Source: Labrys wisconsinensis
Lineage (GTDB): Bacteria; Pseudomonadota; Alphaproteobacteria; Rhizobiales; Labraceae
Length of the DNA stretch: 64,000 nucleotides
NCBI RefSeq assembly: GCF_030814995.1
Contig: NZ_JAUSVX010000010.1
Location: forward strand, 124,001-188,000
Direction of reading: 5' to 3'
This document shows positions 42,807-51,603 of the stretch, piece after piece (the stretch's first letter is position 1; each line of letters opens with the position of its first letter). The notes under the pieces are model-generated. The model did not search any database. It saw nothing but the letters and a program-made list of their open reading frames with translations, and was not told the origin of the DNA. The translations under genes were made by a program, and so were the position numbers.

Positions 42807-44504
42807 ATGGATCGCTTCAACCTCGGCGCCTATCGGCGTCCCATCTCCACCCGCTCCGCCGAGACCCAGCGCTGGTTCGATATCGGCCTGAACTGGTGCT
42901 ACGGCTTCAACCACGAGGAAGGCATCCGGTGCTTCGAGAAGGCGCTGGACACCGACCCCGGCTGCGCCTTCGTGCACTGGGGCATCGCCTATGCGGCTGG
43001 CCCCTTCTACAACCTGACCTGGAAGGAGCACGGCGAGGCCGAGGCGGACAGCGCGACGAGGCGCTGCTTCGAGCATGTCCGGCTGGCGCGCGCCAACGCG
43101 GCGTCCGCCAGCGCGGTGGAAAGACGGCTGATCGAGGCGCTGGCTTGCCGCTTCCAGAAGCCGCGCCGGGTGACGCCACAGGAGTTCGCGCGGTGGGACG
43201 ACGCCTACGCCGCCGAGATGCGGCAGGTCCATGCCAGCTTTCCCGATGATCCTGACGTGACGGCGCTGCTGGTCGAGGCGCTGATGATGCGCACGGTCCG
43301 GCGCCTGTGGAACCTCAAGACCGGTGCGCCGGCCGAGAATTCGGATGTGGTCGAGGCGCTGGAGGTTTGCGAGCGGTCGATCCGGCTCGCCGACGCAGCC
43401 GGCACCGCACAGCACCCGGCGATCCTCCATCTGCACATCCACCTCCTGGAAATGTCGACCATGCCGGAACGCGGCATGCGCTCGGCGGACCTGCTCGGCG
43501 ACATGTGCCCGGATGCCGGGCACATGAACCATATGCCCGGCCATATCTACGTGCTGTGCGGCGAATACGAGAAGGCCAGGCTCGCCAGCGAAAAGGCGGT
43601 TCGCGCCAACGACCTCTATCTCGCCTATGCCGACGAGCCCACCTATTACCTGCTCGGCTGCTGCCACGACCTGCATCTGATGATGTTCACCTGCATGTTC
43701 CTTGGCCAATGCAAGCCGGCGCTGTGGGCCGCCGACAAGGTGCGCAGCCTGGTGACGCGCGAGGTGGTCAGCCTTCCCGGGCGGCCCAAGCTCACCCAGA
43801 CGGTGGAGGGCTACCACGCCATGAAATCGCATGTGCTGGTGCGCTTCGGCCGCTGGCACGACATCATCGACGAGCCGATGGTCGAGGAGCCGGACCTCTA
43901 TGTGCTGACGGTGGCCATGCAGCACTACGCCAAGGGTGTCGCGCACGCGACGCTCGGCCATTTCGCCGAGGCGGAGCGCGAGCGCGACCGGTTCCACCGC
44001 CATCTCGAAGGCATTGCGCCGGAACGGCGTTTCCTCAGCAACCCGACCCGGGCTTCGCTCGGCGTCGGCGCAGCTCTTCTCGATGGCGAGCTCGCCTATC
44101 ACCAGGGCCGGCATGACGAGGCCTATGCCCATCTCAGGCGAGCGGTCGAGCTCGACGACAATCTGTCCTACACCGAGCCCTGGGCGTGGATGCACCCGCC
44201 GCGCCATGCGCTGGCCGCGCTGCTGCTCGACCAGGGCCATCGCGAGGAAGCCGAGCAGGTCTATCGCGACGACCTCGGCCTGAGCGGCACGGTGCAGCGC
44301 TGCGCCCAGCACCCCGGCAATGTCTGGGCGCTGCATGGGCTGGTGGAGTGCTTGAGGCTGCGCAACGAGACCGAGGACCTGCCGGCGCTGCAGGCAAGCC
44401 TTGCCAGGGCGCTGGCCAAGGCAGACGTGCCAATCAGCTCATCGTGCCTCTGCCGGACGAGCGTGCAATCCGAGCGAAGCTGCTGTCGCCCGACGACATT
44501 CTAG
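42807..44504 (+). CDS. Tetratricopeptide-repeat protein, unknown function
   Basis: This 565-residue soluble protein is built of helical repeats: WFDIGLNWCYGFNHEEGIRCFEKALDTDP near the start and further repeats through QHYAKGVAHATLGHFAEAER and HQGRHDEAYAHLRRAVELDD. A central HMNHMPGHIYVLCGEYEKA and the C-terminal ADVPISSSCLCR are typical of a conserved family of large TPR proteins annotated only as such. I use ATG at 42807; ATGs at 42786 and 42768 are alternatives. There is no signal peptide. It converges on the ATPase gene at 44521. Confidence 0.82.
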   Translation: MDRFNLGAYRRPISTRSAETQRWFDIGLNWCYGFNHEEGIRCFEKALDTDPGCAFVHWGIAYAAGPFYNLTWKEHGEAEADSATRRCFEHVRLARANAASASAVERRLIEALACRFQKPRRVTPQEFARWDDAYAAEMRQVHASFPDDPDVTALLVEALMMRTVRRLWNLKTGAPAENSDVVEALEVCERSIRLADAAGTAQHPAILHLHIHLLEMSTMPERGMRSADLLGDMCPDAGHMNHMPGHIYVLCGEYEKARLASEKAVRANDLYLAYADEPTYYLLGCCHDLHLMMFTCMFLGQCKPALWAADKVRSLVTREVVSLPGRPKLTQTVEGYHAMKSHVLVRFGRWHDIIDEPMVEEPDLYVLTVAMQHYAKGVAHATLGHFAEAERERDRFHRHLEGIAPERRFLSNPTRASLGVGAALLDGELAYHQGRHDEAYAHLRRAVELDDNLSYTEPWAWMHPPRHALAALLLDQGHREEAEQVYRDDLGLSGTVQRCAQHPGNVWALHGLVECLRLRNETEDLPALQASLARALAKADVPISSSCLCRTSVQSERSCCRPTTF

Positions 44505-44520
44505 AGACTGGTCGCAAGCG

Positions 44521-46050
44521 TCATGCCGCCTGCGACCAGGCGTGGCGCCGCAGCGCCGCGACCGAAAGCTCGGCCTCCGGGATGGCCACGCCGTCGCAGG
44601 CGCCTTTGCGGAAGACGACGACCCTGTCGGCGACGTCGAGCAGTTCCTCCTCCTCGCTCGACACGACCAGCACGGATCCGCCGGACCGCGCGAAATCGGC
44701 GATGATCTCGTAGATCTCCGCCTTGGCGCCGATATCGACGCCCTTGGTCGGCTCGTCGAGCAGGAGCAGCCTCGGCGCCTGCAGGAGGGCGCGCGCGAAA
44801 AGGACCTTCTGCTGATTGCCGCCCGAAAGCGCGGTGATCGGCTGGCTGACATCGCCGCGGATCGGTACGCGGCCGAGCGCCGCCGCGGCTGCCTTGCGCA
44901 GGGCGCTCCAGTTCAACAGCCCCGCGGAGAGGTAGCGTTCGAGCACCGGCATCAGCACATTGTCGATGGAGGTCATCTGCGGGATGAAGCCGTCCGACTT
45001 GCGCTCCTCCGAGAGGAAGGCGACGCCGGCGGCGATGGCGCGCTCGGGATCGGCCGGTGCAAAGGCCTTCCCGCCGAGGACCATCGTCCCCTCCGGCGCC
45101 GCCTCGACGCCGTAGACCGTGCGCAGGAAGCGCGAGCGGCCGGAGCCGATCAGGCCGTAAATGCCGAGCACCTCGCCGGCACGGACCTTCAGGCTCACAC
45201 CCTGGAGGCCGTTTCCGGCCAGTCCGCGAGCCTCGAAGACGACATCGCCGGCGTCCTTGCCGCCGAGCCCGGCCCCGCGGGAGTGCCGGTGCCCCTGCCC
45301 GGCCGACGGCATCCCGTCCTGGCCGGCGCCGACGATCGCTTCGACGACATCCTCGCGTCCGATCCTGTCGGCGTCGCCGGAAAGGACGACCTGACCGTTG
45401 GACAGGCCGACGATCCGGTCGGCGACGGCGAAGACTTCGTCGAGCTTGTGGTCGATGAAGAGAATGCCGATGCCGCGCTCTCGCGCCAGCCGCCGGATGA
45501 CGACCAGCAATTCGTCGATCTGCTTCTGCTCGAGCGCCGTCGTCGGCTCGTCGAGCAGAAGGAAGCGGGCATCGCGATGAATGGCCCGCGCCACCTCGAG
45601 GAGCTGCCTGTGGGCGACGGAAAGACCGGCGACCGGATCGCCGGCGGTGGCAGGAATGCCATATTCGAGGCAGAGCGCGTCGGCCGCCCGGTTCATGGCC
45701 CGGCGGTCGAGCAGCGGGCCGTTTTCCTTCTCGACGCCGAGAAACAGGTTTTCCGCCACCGTCAGCTCGCCGATCAGGCTGAGCTCCTGGTAGACGCAGG
45801 CGATGCCCGCCATGCCGGCCTCGGCCGGAGACGCAAAGATGACAGGCCGGCCGTTGATGCTGATCGAGCCCGCGTTCGGCGTCTCCGCGCCGGAGAGCAG
45901 GCGCAGCAGCGTCGACTTGCCGGCGCCGTTGTGGCCGACGAGCGCCACGACCTCGCCCGCCGGGATGTCGAGGCTGACATCCGTCAGGGCTTTCGTGGCG
46001 CCGTACCATTTGGAGGCGCCGACCACGGCCAGGGTCCCACGGGCGCTCAT
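44521..46050 (-). CDS. Sugar ABC transporter ATPase, RbsA/XylG type (two ABC domains)
   Basis: This 509-residue protein has Walker A GHNGAGKST near residue 39, then LSVAHRQLLEVARAI and LLLDEPTTALEQKQ in the first domain. The second domain has LIGSGRSRFLRT at the Walker A position, LSGGNQQKVLFARAL and LLLLDEPTKGVDIGAK. Start ATG 46050 is chosen because the open frame above it runs into the palindromic element (46071-46192). It is the last gene of the SorC/xylulokinase operon, unusually placed after the permease and binding protein. The ribosome site (GAAGAG) is weak. Confidence 0.92.
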   Translation of the reverse strand: MSARGTLAVVGASKWYGATKALTDVSLDIPAGEVVALVGHNGAGKSTLLRLLSGAETPNAGSISINGRPVIFASPAEAGMAGIACVYQELSLIGELTVAENLFLGVEKENGPLLDRRAMNRAADALCLEYGIPATAGDPVAGLSVAHRQLLEVARAIHRDARFLLLDEPTTALEQKQIDELLVVIRRLARERGIGILFIDHKLDEVFAVADRIVGLSNGQVVLSGDADRIGREDVVEAIVGAGQDGMPSAGQGHRHSRGAGLGGKDAGDVVFEARGLAGNGLQGVSLKVRAGEVLGIYGLIGSGRSRFLRTVYGVEAAPEGTMVLGGKAFAPADPERAIAAGVAFLSEERKSDGFIPQMTSIDNVLMPVLERYLSAGLLNWSALRKAAAAALGRVPIRGDVSQPITALSGGNQQKVLFARALLQAPRLLLLDEPTKGVDIGAKAEIYEIIADFARSGGSVLVVSSEEEELLDVADRVVVFRKGACDGVAIPEAELSVAALRRHAWSQAA

Positions 46051-46070
46051 CGGCCTGCTCTTCGTTCGTG

Positions 46071-46192
46071 CCAGTGTTGTGCTCCCGACGCTTGATTCCC
46101 AACCATTGTGTCGGAAGCACAACACAAAGCATTGAACCAGCTCGTGTTCCGGGCTGCCGGTTCGGAACGAACCGTCAGAGTCGGAACACTAG
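46071..46192. repeat. 122-bp palindromic interspersed element, copy 2
   Basis: This copy runs from CCAGTGTT to AACACTAG and matches copy 1 (18434-18555) at 110 of 122 positions. In the long stem, a T-to-C change restores a G-C pair that is G-T in copy 1, and a C-to-T change is tolerated as G-T, while one T-to-C change creates a mismatch. The element fills the spacer between the binding-protein stop (46194) and the ATPase start (46050), the position where other importers in this window carry an mRNA hairpin. Confidence 0.85.
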
Positions 46193-46193
46193 A

Positions 46194-47168
46194 TCAGCCG
46201 ACTTCGCCGGGGCCGGGCGTCTGGCCGTTCAGGAAGATCTTGAGCGGCTGCAGCACCTCCGGCGCCACCTCCTGTCCGCCGAGATATTTCTTGAGGTTCT
46301 CCAGCGCGATCCGCGCATAGTCGGCCGGCTCCTGGGCGGCGCAGGCGGCATAGGTCGCGGTCAGTGGCGTGTCGGCGGCGCAGAAGGCGTAGAGCTTGAC
46401 GCTGTCGGCCTTGCCCTGCTGCGTGATGGCCTGGAGGGCACCGACGGCGCCGGGGCCGGTGTCGGCCCAGATGACATTGATGTCGGGATGGCCCTGCAGC
46501 AGGTCGCCGGTCACCTGCAGGCTGACATTCGGGTCGACCTTGCTGTTGACCGTGGCCACCACCTTGGCGTTCGGGTTGCGGGTGACGACGTCCGAGAAGC
46601 CCTTGTCGCGCTGGTTGGTCGGAATCTGATCGGGATCGCCGACGATGCCCACCACGATGGTGGCCTTGTCGCCGAGGTCCTTGAGGACCTGCTCTCCGAT
46701 CTGCTTGCCGCCCGCGACCTGGTCCGCGCCGACATATTGGACGAAGGAAGCGCCCTGCGCCTTGAGGTCGTCGGCCGAGACGATGACGTTGACCGTGAAC
46801 ACCGGGATGCCGGCCTCGTTCAGGGCCTTCACGCTCGCGGCGCCCGGGCCGGAATTGACGGCGTTCAGCACCACGGCGCAGACGCCCTGCTGGATGAAGG
46901 CTTCCACCTGGGAGAGCTGGTTGGAATCGCTGTCGTTCGCGATGGCGACGTTGATGCCGTAGCCGAGCGCGGCGCCATGCTGCTTGAAGCTGTCCTGCAT
47001 CGCGATGTAGTAGGGGTTGACCGTGTTCGGCAGCGCCACGCCGATGGTCGGCTTCGCCTCGCCGCAATTCGCCGGCAGCTTCGGCGCGGCGATGGCGGCC
47101 CCATTCAGGAGCAGCAGGCCGGCGGCGAGCGCGCCGGCGCCCGTCAGCATGAATTTGCAGGTCCTCAT
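46194..47168 (-). CDS. Periplasmic sugar-binding protein, RbsB type
   Basis: This 324-residue protein has a Sec signal peptide (LTGAGALAAGLLLLNGAAIAA) and the type 1 binding fold: TIGVALPNTVNPYYIAMQDSFKQHGAALG, DSNQLSQVEAFIQQGVCAVVLNAVNSG and later DPDQIPTNQRDKGFSDVVTRNP. GGAGGAGAAC precedes the ATG at 47168. The stop is 1 base from the end of the palindromic element. The companion xylulokinase suggests a pentose or pentitol ligand. The xylose-binding family is similar in fold, but I cannot name the ligand. Confidence 0.92.
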   Translation of the reverse strand: MRTCKFMLTGAGALAAGLLLLNGAAIAAPKLPANCGEAKPTIGVALPNTVNPYYIAMQDSFKQHGAALGYGINVAIANDSDSNQLSQVEAFIQQGVCAVVLNAVNSGPGAASVKALNEAGIPVFTVNVIVSADDLKAQGASFVQYVGADQVAGGKQIGEQVLKDLGDKATIVVGIVGDPDQIPTNQRDKGFSDVVTRNPNAKVVATVNSKVDPNVSLQVTGDLLQGHPDINVIWADTGPGAVGALQAITQQGKADSVKLYAFCAADTPLTATYAACAAQEPADYARIALENLKKYLGGQEVAPEVLQPLKIFLNGQTPGPGEVG

Positions 47169-47218
47169 CGTTCTCCTCCTTGGTTTTTGGGCTCGTGTGA
47201 AGCGATCGGGCCCACGAG

Positions 47219-48295
47219 CTAGGCCGGACTTCCCGGGTCTGCCCGGCTTGCGGGGACGGATGCGGCAGTTGCGGGGCGTGGCAGCGCGGCGCGCTCGGCC
47301 GGTGCCTTTCGAAGCAGGCGCCTCGAGCTGCTGGCGCGCCGGTAGGTATCGAAGGTGACGCCGAGAAGGATGATCAGGCCGATGACCAGGGACTGCCAGT
47401 AGCTCTGGACGTTGATGACGTTCATGCCGTTGCTGACGACCGCGATGAGGACCGCGCCGATCATGGCGCCGAGCACCGTGCCGACGCCGCCGAACAGGGA
47501 GACTCCGCCGACCACCGCGGCCGCGATGGAATAGAACAGCTCGTTGCCCGTGCCGGTGGCGGGGAAGCCGACCATCAGGCGGGAGGTGGCGACGAGCCCG
47601 CCCATGCCGGCGCAGAAGCCGCTGATGCCGTAGGCGCAAAGCGTGGTGCGGGCGACATTGACGCCGGCGAGCCGCGCCGCCGCGCGGTTTCCGCCCAGCG
47701 CATAGATATGGACGCCGCGCCGGGTCATCCTGAGGAAGATGCCGGCAATGATCGCGGCGACGGCGATGAGCACCACCGGCATCGGCACGCCGAACACCCG
47801 CCCCTGACCGATCAGGGCGAAGCCGATCTGGCGCACCGAGATGGACTGGGCACCGGTGATGATCAGCGGGATCGCGAGCGCGACGCCCTGGGTCGAGAAC
47901 GTCGCGATGAAGGCGGGAATCCGCAGGAAATGGATCAGCGCGCCGTTGATCAACCCCAGGGAGGTCGCGGCCGTCAAGGCGAGCAGGACCGCGACCGGCC
48001 AGGGCAGTCCGAGCTGCATCAAGAGGGCAGCGAGGACGCCGGTCATGCCGATGGTCGCGCCGGTCGAGAGATCGATGCCGCCGGTGAGGAGGACGAAGGT
48101 CTGGCCGAGGGCGAGAAAGGCGATGACCGTGCCGTTGACCAGAAGCACGAAGGCGTTGCTGACGGTGCGGAATGACGGCGAGATCAGGCTGAGGGCCAGG
48201 ATGACGGCCAGCAGGACCAGAAAAATGCCGATTTCCTCGGGGGAACGGCGCCGTCCTGCGGGCGTGGCGGCGGAGGGGGGAAGAGGAGACGCCAT
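47219..48295 (-). CDS. Sugar ABC transporter permease, RbsC type
   Basis: This 358-residue inner-membrane protein carries the family blocks TFVLLTGGIDLSTGATIGM, LRIPAFIATFSTQGVALAIPL, RRGVHIYALGGNRAAARLAGV and AAVVGGVSLFGGVGTVLGAMIG. It has a C-terminal Arg/Ala/Pro-rich tail of about 40 residues beyond the last membrane helix. It is the only permease of this importer, so it likely forms a homodimer. It follows xylulokinase with one base between stop and start. Confidence 0.92.
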   Translation of the reverse strand: MASPLPPSAATPAGRRRSPEEIGIFLVLLAVILALSLISPSFRTVSNAFVLLVNGTVIAFLALGQTFVLLTGGIDLSTGATIGMTGVLAALLMQLGLPWPVAVLLALTAATSLGLINGALIHFLRIPAFIATFSTQGVALAIPLIITGAQSISVRQIGFALIGQGRVFGVPMPVVLIAVAAIIAGIFLRMTRRGVHIYALGGNRAAARLAGVNVARTTLCAYGISGFCAGMGGLVATSRLMVGFPATGTGNELFYSIAAAVVGGVSLFGGVGTVLGAMIGAVLIAVVSNGMNVINVQSYWQSLVIGLIILLGVTFDTYRRASSSRRLLRKAPAERAALPRPATAASVPASRADPGSPA

Positions 48296-48296
48296 C

Positions 48297-49760
48297 TCAA
48301 GTCGAGCCCTGTGATCGGGTTGCGCCGAATGCGGCGGCGGCCTGCCGGTAGGCCTGCCTGACGGCGGCGCCATCCGTGCCGGCAGGCTCGGCCGCGATCT
48401 CGAGGCGCGGCGCCCAGGCCGCGGCGACCTGGTCGGTCGGGGCTGCGGACAGGGCGGCGGCCGCCTGCACGGCGGCACCGGCCGCGGCGGCTTCGGTGAG
48501 GGAGCCGATCCAGACGGGGCGGCCCGTCAGATCCGCCAGGACTTGCCGATAGGCCTTCGAGCGGGCGGCGCCGCCCGTCAGGATGAGGCGCCCGTCCTGC
48601 GGCACGCCGTGGCGCGACAGGATGTCTCCGCCTTCCAGCAAGCCGCAGAGCACGCCTTCGACCGCTGCCCGCGCCATCCCCGCCCGCGTCAGGTTCGACC
48701 GCAGGCCGAGAAGCGTTCCGGTGGCGTCCGGCAGGTTCGGGGTGCGCTCCCCGTCGAAATAGGGCAGGAGCACCAGTCCTTCGGCTCCGGGCGGGGCGCT
48801 CAGCGCCAGCTCGTCGAAGGCCTCGAAGGAGAGGTCGAGTAGCCGGCGGACGGCATCGGTGACCTTCGCGGCGTTGAGCGTCGTCACCATGGGCAGGAAG
48901 CCGTTGGCGGCGTCGGCATAGCCGTTGATCGCGCCCGACGCATCCTGCACGCCGGTGCGGCATCGGCCGTAGATCGTTCCGCTGGTGCCGAGCGAGATGA
49001 CGGTGTCGCCCTCCCGCACGTTCAATCCGAGCGCCGCGGTCATGTTGTCGCCGGTTCCGGCTCCGACCACCGCGCCGGCGAGGGCGCCGAGGCCTGCATC
49101 CTCGCACACGATGCCGGCGCGTGCGTTCGAGGCCACGATATCAGGTAGCTTGGCCCGCCAATCGATGCCGGGGACGGCGAGATCGGCCAGCTCGAAGTCC
49201 CAAATGTTGTCGAACGGGTTGAAGTAGCCGGTGCCGGAGGAGCCGCCACGTTCGGTGACGGCGTGTCCGGCGAGGCGGAAGACGAGGTAGTCGAAGGGCA
49301 GCATGATGTGCCGGGCCTTGGCGACCAGCCCGGGGTGGTTGCGCTCGGTCCAGGCGAGCTTCGAGACGGTGAGCGCCGGAGCGGGCACCGACCCGGTGCG
49401 CCGGGCCCATTCCGCCGCCGGCCATGCCGTCAGCAGGCGCTCGGCATCCGCTGCGGATTGCGTGTCGTTCCAGAGCTTGGCGGGCCGCAGCGAGCGCCCG
49501 GCTTCGTCCAGCATCACCAGGCCATGGCCCTGCCCGCCGACGGAGAGGGCGGCGATGCGCGGCAGGTGGTGCTTCAGCTGCGAGAGGCAGGCCTCGAGCG
49601 CCTCCCGCCAGGCCTCCGGCACCTGCTCGCTGAGCGGCGGCGTGGTGGGCGGATGTGGCGCCCTCGCTTCGGCGACGACCGAGCCGTCGTCCAGCCGGCG
49701 AAGCTGCACCGTGCAGGACTGCGTTGAGGAATCGATGCCTGCGACCAGATCCCGCGCCAT
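48297..49760 (-). CDS. xylB: Xylulokinase-type FGGY sugar kinase
   Basis: This 487-residue protein has the FGGY fold with N-terminal phosphate-binding GIDSSTQSCTVQL, SVGGQGHGLVMLD, GAGTGDNMTAALGL with the catalytic Asp (in GDN), ISLGTSGTIY and LTGGAARSKAYRQVLADLTGRPV. It phosphorylates a ketopentose such as D-xylulose with ATP. ATG at 49760 is used; a TTG two codons earlier overlaps the SIS gene stop. Its neighbours (SIS isomerase, ribose-type importer, SorC regulator) fit a pentose or pentitol operon. The residue usually written as D in the sugar-binding ...DYSxxxxT loop lies in ERGGSSGTGYF here, so specificity may differ from E. coli XylB. Confidence 0.88.
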   Translation of the reverse strand: MARDLVAGIDSSTQSCTVQLRRLDDGSVVAEARAPHPPTTPPLSEQVPEAWREALEACLSQLKHHLPRIAALSVGGQGHGLVMLDEAGRSLRPAKLWNDTQSAADAERLLTAWPAAEWARRTGSVPAPALTVSKLAWTERNHPGLVAKARHIMLPFDYLVFRLAGHAVTERGGSSGTGYFNPFDNIWDFELADLAVPGIDWRAKLPDIVASNARAGIVCEDAGLGALAGAVVGAGTGDNMTAALGLNVREGDTVISLGTSGTIYGRCRTGVQDASGAINGYADAANGFLPMVTTLNAAKVTDAVRRLLDLSFEAFDELALSAPPGAEGLVLLPYFDGERTPNLPDATGTLLGLRSNLTRAGMARAAVEGVLCGLLEGGDILSRHGVPQDGRLILTGGAARSKAYRQVLADLTGRPVWIGSLTEAAAAGAAVQAAAALSAAPTDQVAAAWAPRLEIAAEPAGTDGAAVRQAYRQAAAAFGATRSQGST

Positions 49761-49762
49761 GG

Positions 49763-50404
49763 TCAATCGTCCGGCTGGATGACGGCGAGCCGTTCCAGGC
49801 TCGTCGCCGCGTCGCGCCCGACGGCGCCGGAGGGATGGGTGTAGAGCAGCCGCTCCCAGTCATAGTCGCGGCTGACCCGGCCGATCTCGGCGAGAGCGTC
49901 GAGCAGGGCCGAGATGGCGAGCGAGCTGCCGGTCGCCACGACGGCGCCGAGATCGGCATCGTCGTCGAGCGCAAAGCAGATGACGTGATCGGCGATGGCC
50001 GCCAGCGGGGACTCGGCCGCGGCGGTGACGGCGATCACCCCGGCGCACAGAGGCTTGGCCCGCAGGCAGAATTCGTTGAGCTCCTGGGAGCCGCCGCCCT
50101 TCGAGAGGGCGAGCACGAGATCCTGCGCCTGCAGCACGCCGAGCCCGCCATGCAGGCCGTCGGCCGGGGAGAGATAGAAGGCGGGCGTGCCGCAGACCGA
50201 CATCAGGTGGGCCGCCCGGGCAGCCACGGTGCCCGATGTGCCGCTGCCCGTGATCAGGACCTTGCCCGAGCCGGAGGCGATTGCACGCGCGGCTCCGACA
50301 AAGCCGGCATCGATGGCGTTGGCGACGGCGCTTACGGCGCGGCCGTCGGCCGCGATCACCGTCCTCGCCAGCTCGATCAGCTGATCGTCGCGCAACACAG
50401 GCAC
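49763..50404 (-). CDS. SIS-domain sugar isomerase (KpsF/GutQ-like)
   Basis: This 213-residue protein is a single SIS domain: KVLITGSGTSGTVAARAAHLM, ADGLHGGLGVLQAQDLVLALSKGGGSQELNEF and GVIAVTAAAESPLAAIADHVI. It binds and isomerises phosphosugars, like GutQ or hexulose-phosphate isomerase. I start at GTG 50404 because GGGAGG stands nine bases upstream and because a sigma-70-like promoter (50442-50470) lies above it. The ATG at 50464 would sit upstream of the predicted transcript. It is the first gene of the operon with xylulokinase. Confidence 0.82.
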   Translation of the reverse strand: MPVLRDDQLIELARTVIAADGRAVSAVANAIDAGFVGAARAIASGSGKVLITGSGTSGTVAARAAHLMSVCGTPAFYLSPADGLHGGLGVLQAQDLVLALSKGGGSQELNEFCLRAKPLCAGVIAVTAAAESPLAAIADHVICFALDDDADLGAVVATGSSLAISALLDALAEIGRVSRDYDWERLLYTHPSGAVGRDAATSLERLAVIQPDD

Positions 50405-50441
50405 GCGGCTGCCTCCCGATGGACTTGTTGTTCTCCGTCGG

Positions 50442-50470
50442 AGGATAGCGGGGAGCGTGCCCATGTCAAG
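50442..50470 (-). promoter_or_regulatory. Promoter of the SIS-xylulokinase-importer operon
   Basis: On the minus strand TTGACA (50470-50465) and TATCCT (50447-50442) are separated by 17 bases. This is close to the sigma-70 consensus. It places the transcript start near 50435, above the GTG start of the SIS gene. The SorC half-sites lie directly upstream of the -35. Confidence 0.65.
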
Positions 50471-50471
50471 A

Positions 50472-50496
50472 GAGCGTATATCCGCTCAAATGAGCG
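50472..50496. promoter_or_regulatory. SorC operator candidate upstream of the operon promoter
   Basis: CGCTCA and TGAGCG flank AA at 50483-50496, and a further GAGCG at 50472-50476 pairs with CGCTC at 50483-50487. CGCTCAAATG here differs by one base from CGCTCATATG at 51571-51580 before the SorC gene. The location just above the -35 fits an activator site. Confidence 0.62.
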
Positions 50497-50561
50497 TTAT
50501 AATCGGGACGAGCAAAGCCCGCAGCCGAGGCGCCGGTTTCGCTCGCCGCTGAACGGGAAGC

Positions 50562-51497
50562 TCAGGTCAGCAGGCGCCGGGCGACGCCCGCATCGGTGAC
50601 CAGGACGTCGATCCAGTCGCCGCGCAGGACGGCGGCGATGGCGCCGGCCTTCTCCAGCCCGCCGCCGATGCCGATGACCTGCGGAATGCGCCGCAATTGC
50701 TCGGCCGTGATGCTGAGGCCCTGCTCGTCGAGCTTGCTCGGGGTTTCCCGCCCCTCCCGATCGATGAGCGTGCCGCAGACATCCGCCACGACGCCGGCGT
50801 CGAGGGCCTCCTGGCGCCAGGCGGCGGGAAAGCCCGAGCAGAGGCACGACTCGGCCGGGGTCCAGGAGCCGATGCCGACGACGAGAACATCGATGCTCCC
50901 GTATTTCTGCATGGCGGCCGCCACGGCGGATTCCTGCCGCAGACGCTGCGCCAGCGTCGGGTCTTCGGTCCACATCGGCCCGTAGATGGGGTAGGCCTTT
51001 CCGCCGCCGAGACTGCTCAGCCGATGCACCAGCTCGACCGGATTTTGCGCGATTTCAAGGCCGCCGGGGGCCCCGGCAACCTGGACGACGTCGACCTTTG
51101 GCAGATGCACGAGTGCCTTGGCCATCGCCGCGAGCGTGCGGCCCCAGGCGACGCCGAGCGTCTGACCGTCCTCCAGCGTCTCGTCGAGCAGGGAGGCGGC
51201 AAGATTGCCGAGCGGTGCCGTGAGGGCGCTGGTGGACAGATCCGGCCCCTCCAGGACCAGCACGGCCCTGAGCCCGTATTTGGTGCGGATGGCCTCGCCG
51301 AGCTCCGCGTTGAGATCGTCCGGCTCGGTGATCACGAATTCGATGATCTTCTGCTCGATGGCGGCGTCGATCAGGCGGGCGACCTTGAAGCGCGAAATGC
51401 CCAGTTCGTCGGCGATCTGCGACTTCGTCTGCTGCCCGAGGAAGTAACGGCGGGCGGCGAGCGCAGCCTGGACACGCTGCAGGGGGCGACGGGGCAT
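50562..51497 (-). CDS. SorC/DeoR-type sugar-binding transcriptional regulator
   Basis: This 311-residue protein has an N-terminal helix-turn-helix (KSQIADELGISRFKVARLIDAAIEQKII) and the SorC effector domain, a Rossmann-like sugar-phosphate-binding module (LGVAWGRTLAAMAKAL; KVDVVQVAGAPGG; VLVVGIGSWTPAES; RIPQVIGIGGGLEKAGAIAAVLRG). SorC proteins are tetramers that respond to sugar phosphates. It heads the operon at 50404-44521 from its own promoter at 51557-51585. A shared motif at both promoters marks its probable binding sites. Confidence 0.92.
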   Translation of the reverse strand: MPRRPLQRVQAALAARRYFLGQQTKSQIADELGISRFKVARLIDAAIEQKIIEFVITEPDDLNAELGEAIRTKYGLRAVLVLEGPDLSTSALTAPLGNLAASLLDETLEDGQTLGVAWGRTLAAMAKALVHLPKVDVVQVAGAPGGLEIAQNPVELVHRLSSLGGGKAYPIYGPMWTEDPTLAQRLRQESAVAAAMQKYGSIDVLVVGIGSWTPAESCLCSGFPAAWRQEALDAGVVADVCGTLIDREGRETPSKLDEQGLSITAEQLRRIPQVIGIGGGLEKAGAIAAVLRGDWIDVLVTDAGVARRLLT

Positions 51498-51556
51498 GGT
51501 GAAGCTCGGGAGCGGGAACGAGGCACGGACGCGAAGACATGCCCGCGGCGACCCCG

Positions 51557-51603
51557 TTGTAATCCCTCTGCGCTCATATGGACAAGACTGCGCACGAATG
51601 AGC
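51557..51603 (-). promoter_or_regulatory. Promoter and SorC operator of the regulator gene
   Basis: On the minus strand TTGTCC (51585-51580) and TTACAA (51562-51557) are 17 bases apart. CGCTCATATG at 51571-51580 lies in the spacer, and an inverted half-site ATGAGC stands at 51598-51603. Binding between -35 and -10 would repress the gene, so negative autoregulation is likely. Confidence 0.55.

Noticed and set aside
46050-46125. A longer start for the ATPase at 46125, which would add 25 residues.
   Set aside because: The added residues come from the palindromic element and have no counterpart in RbsA-type proteins.
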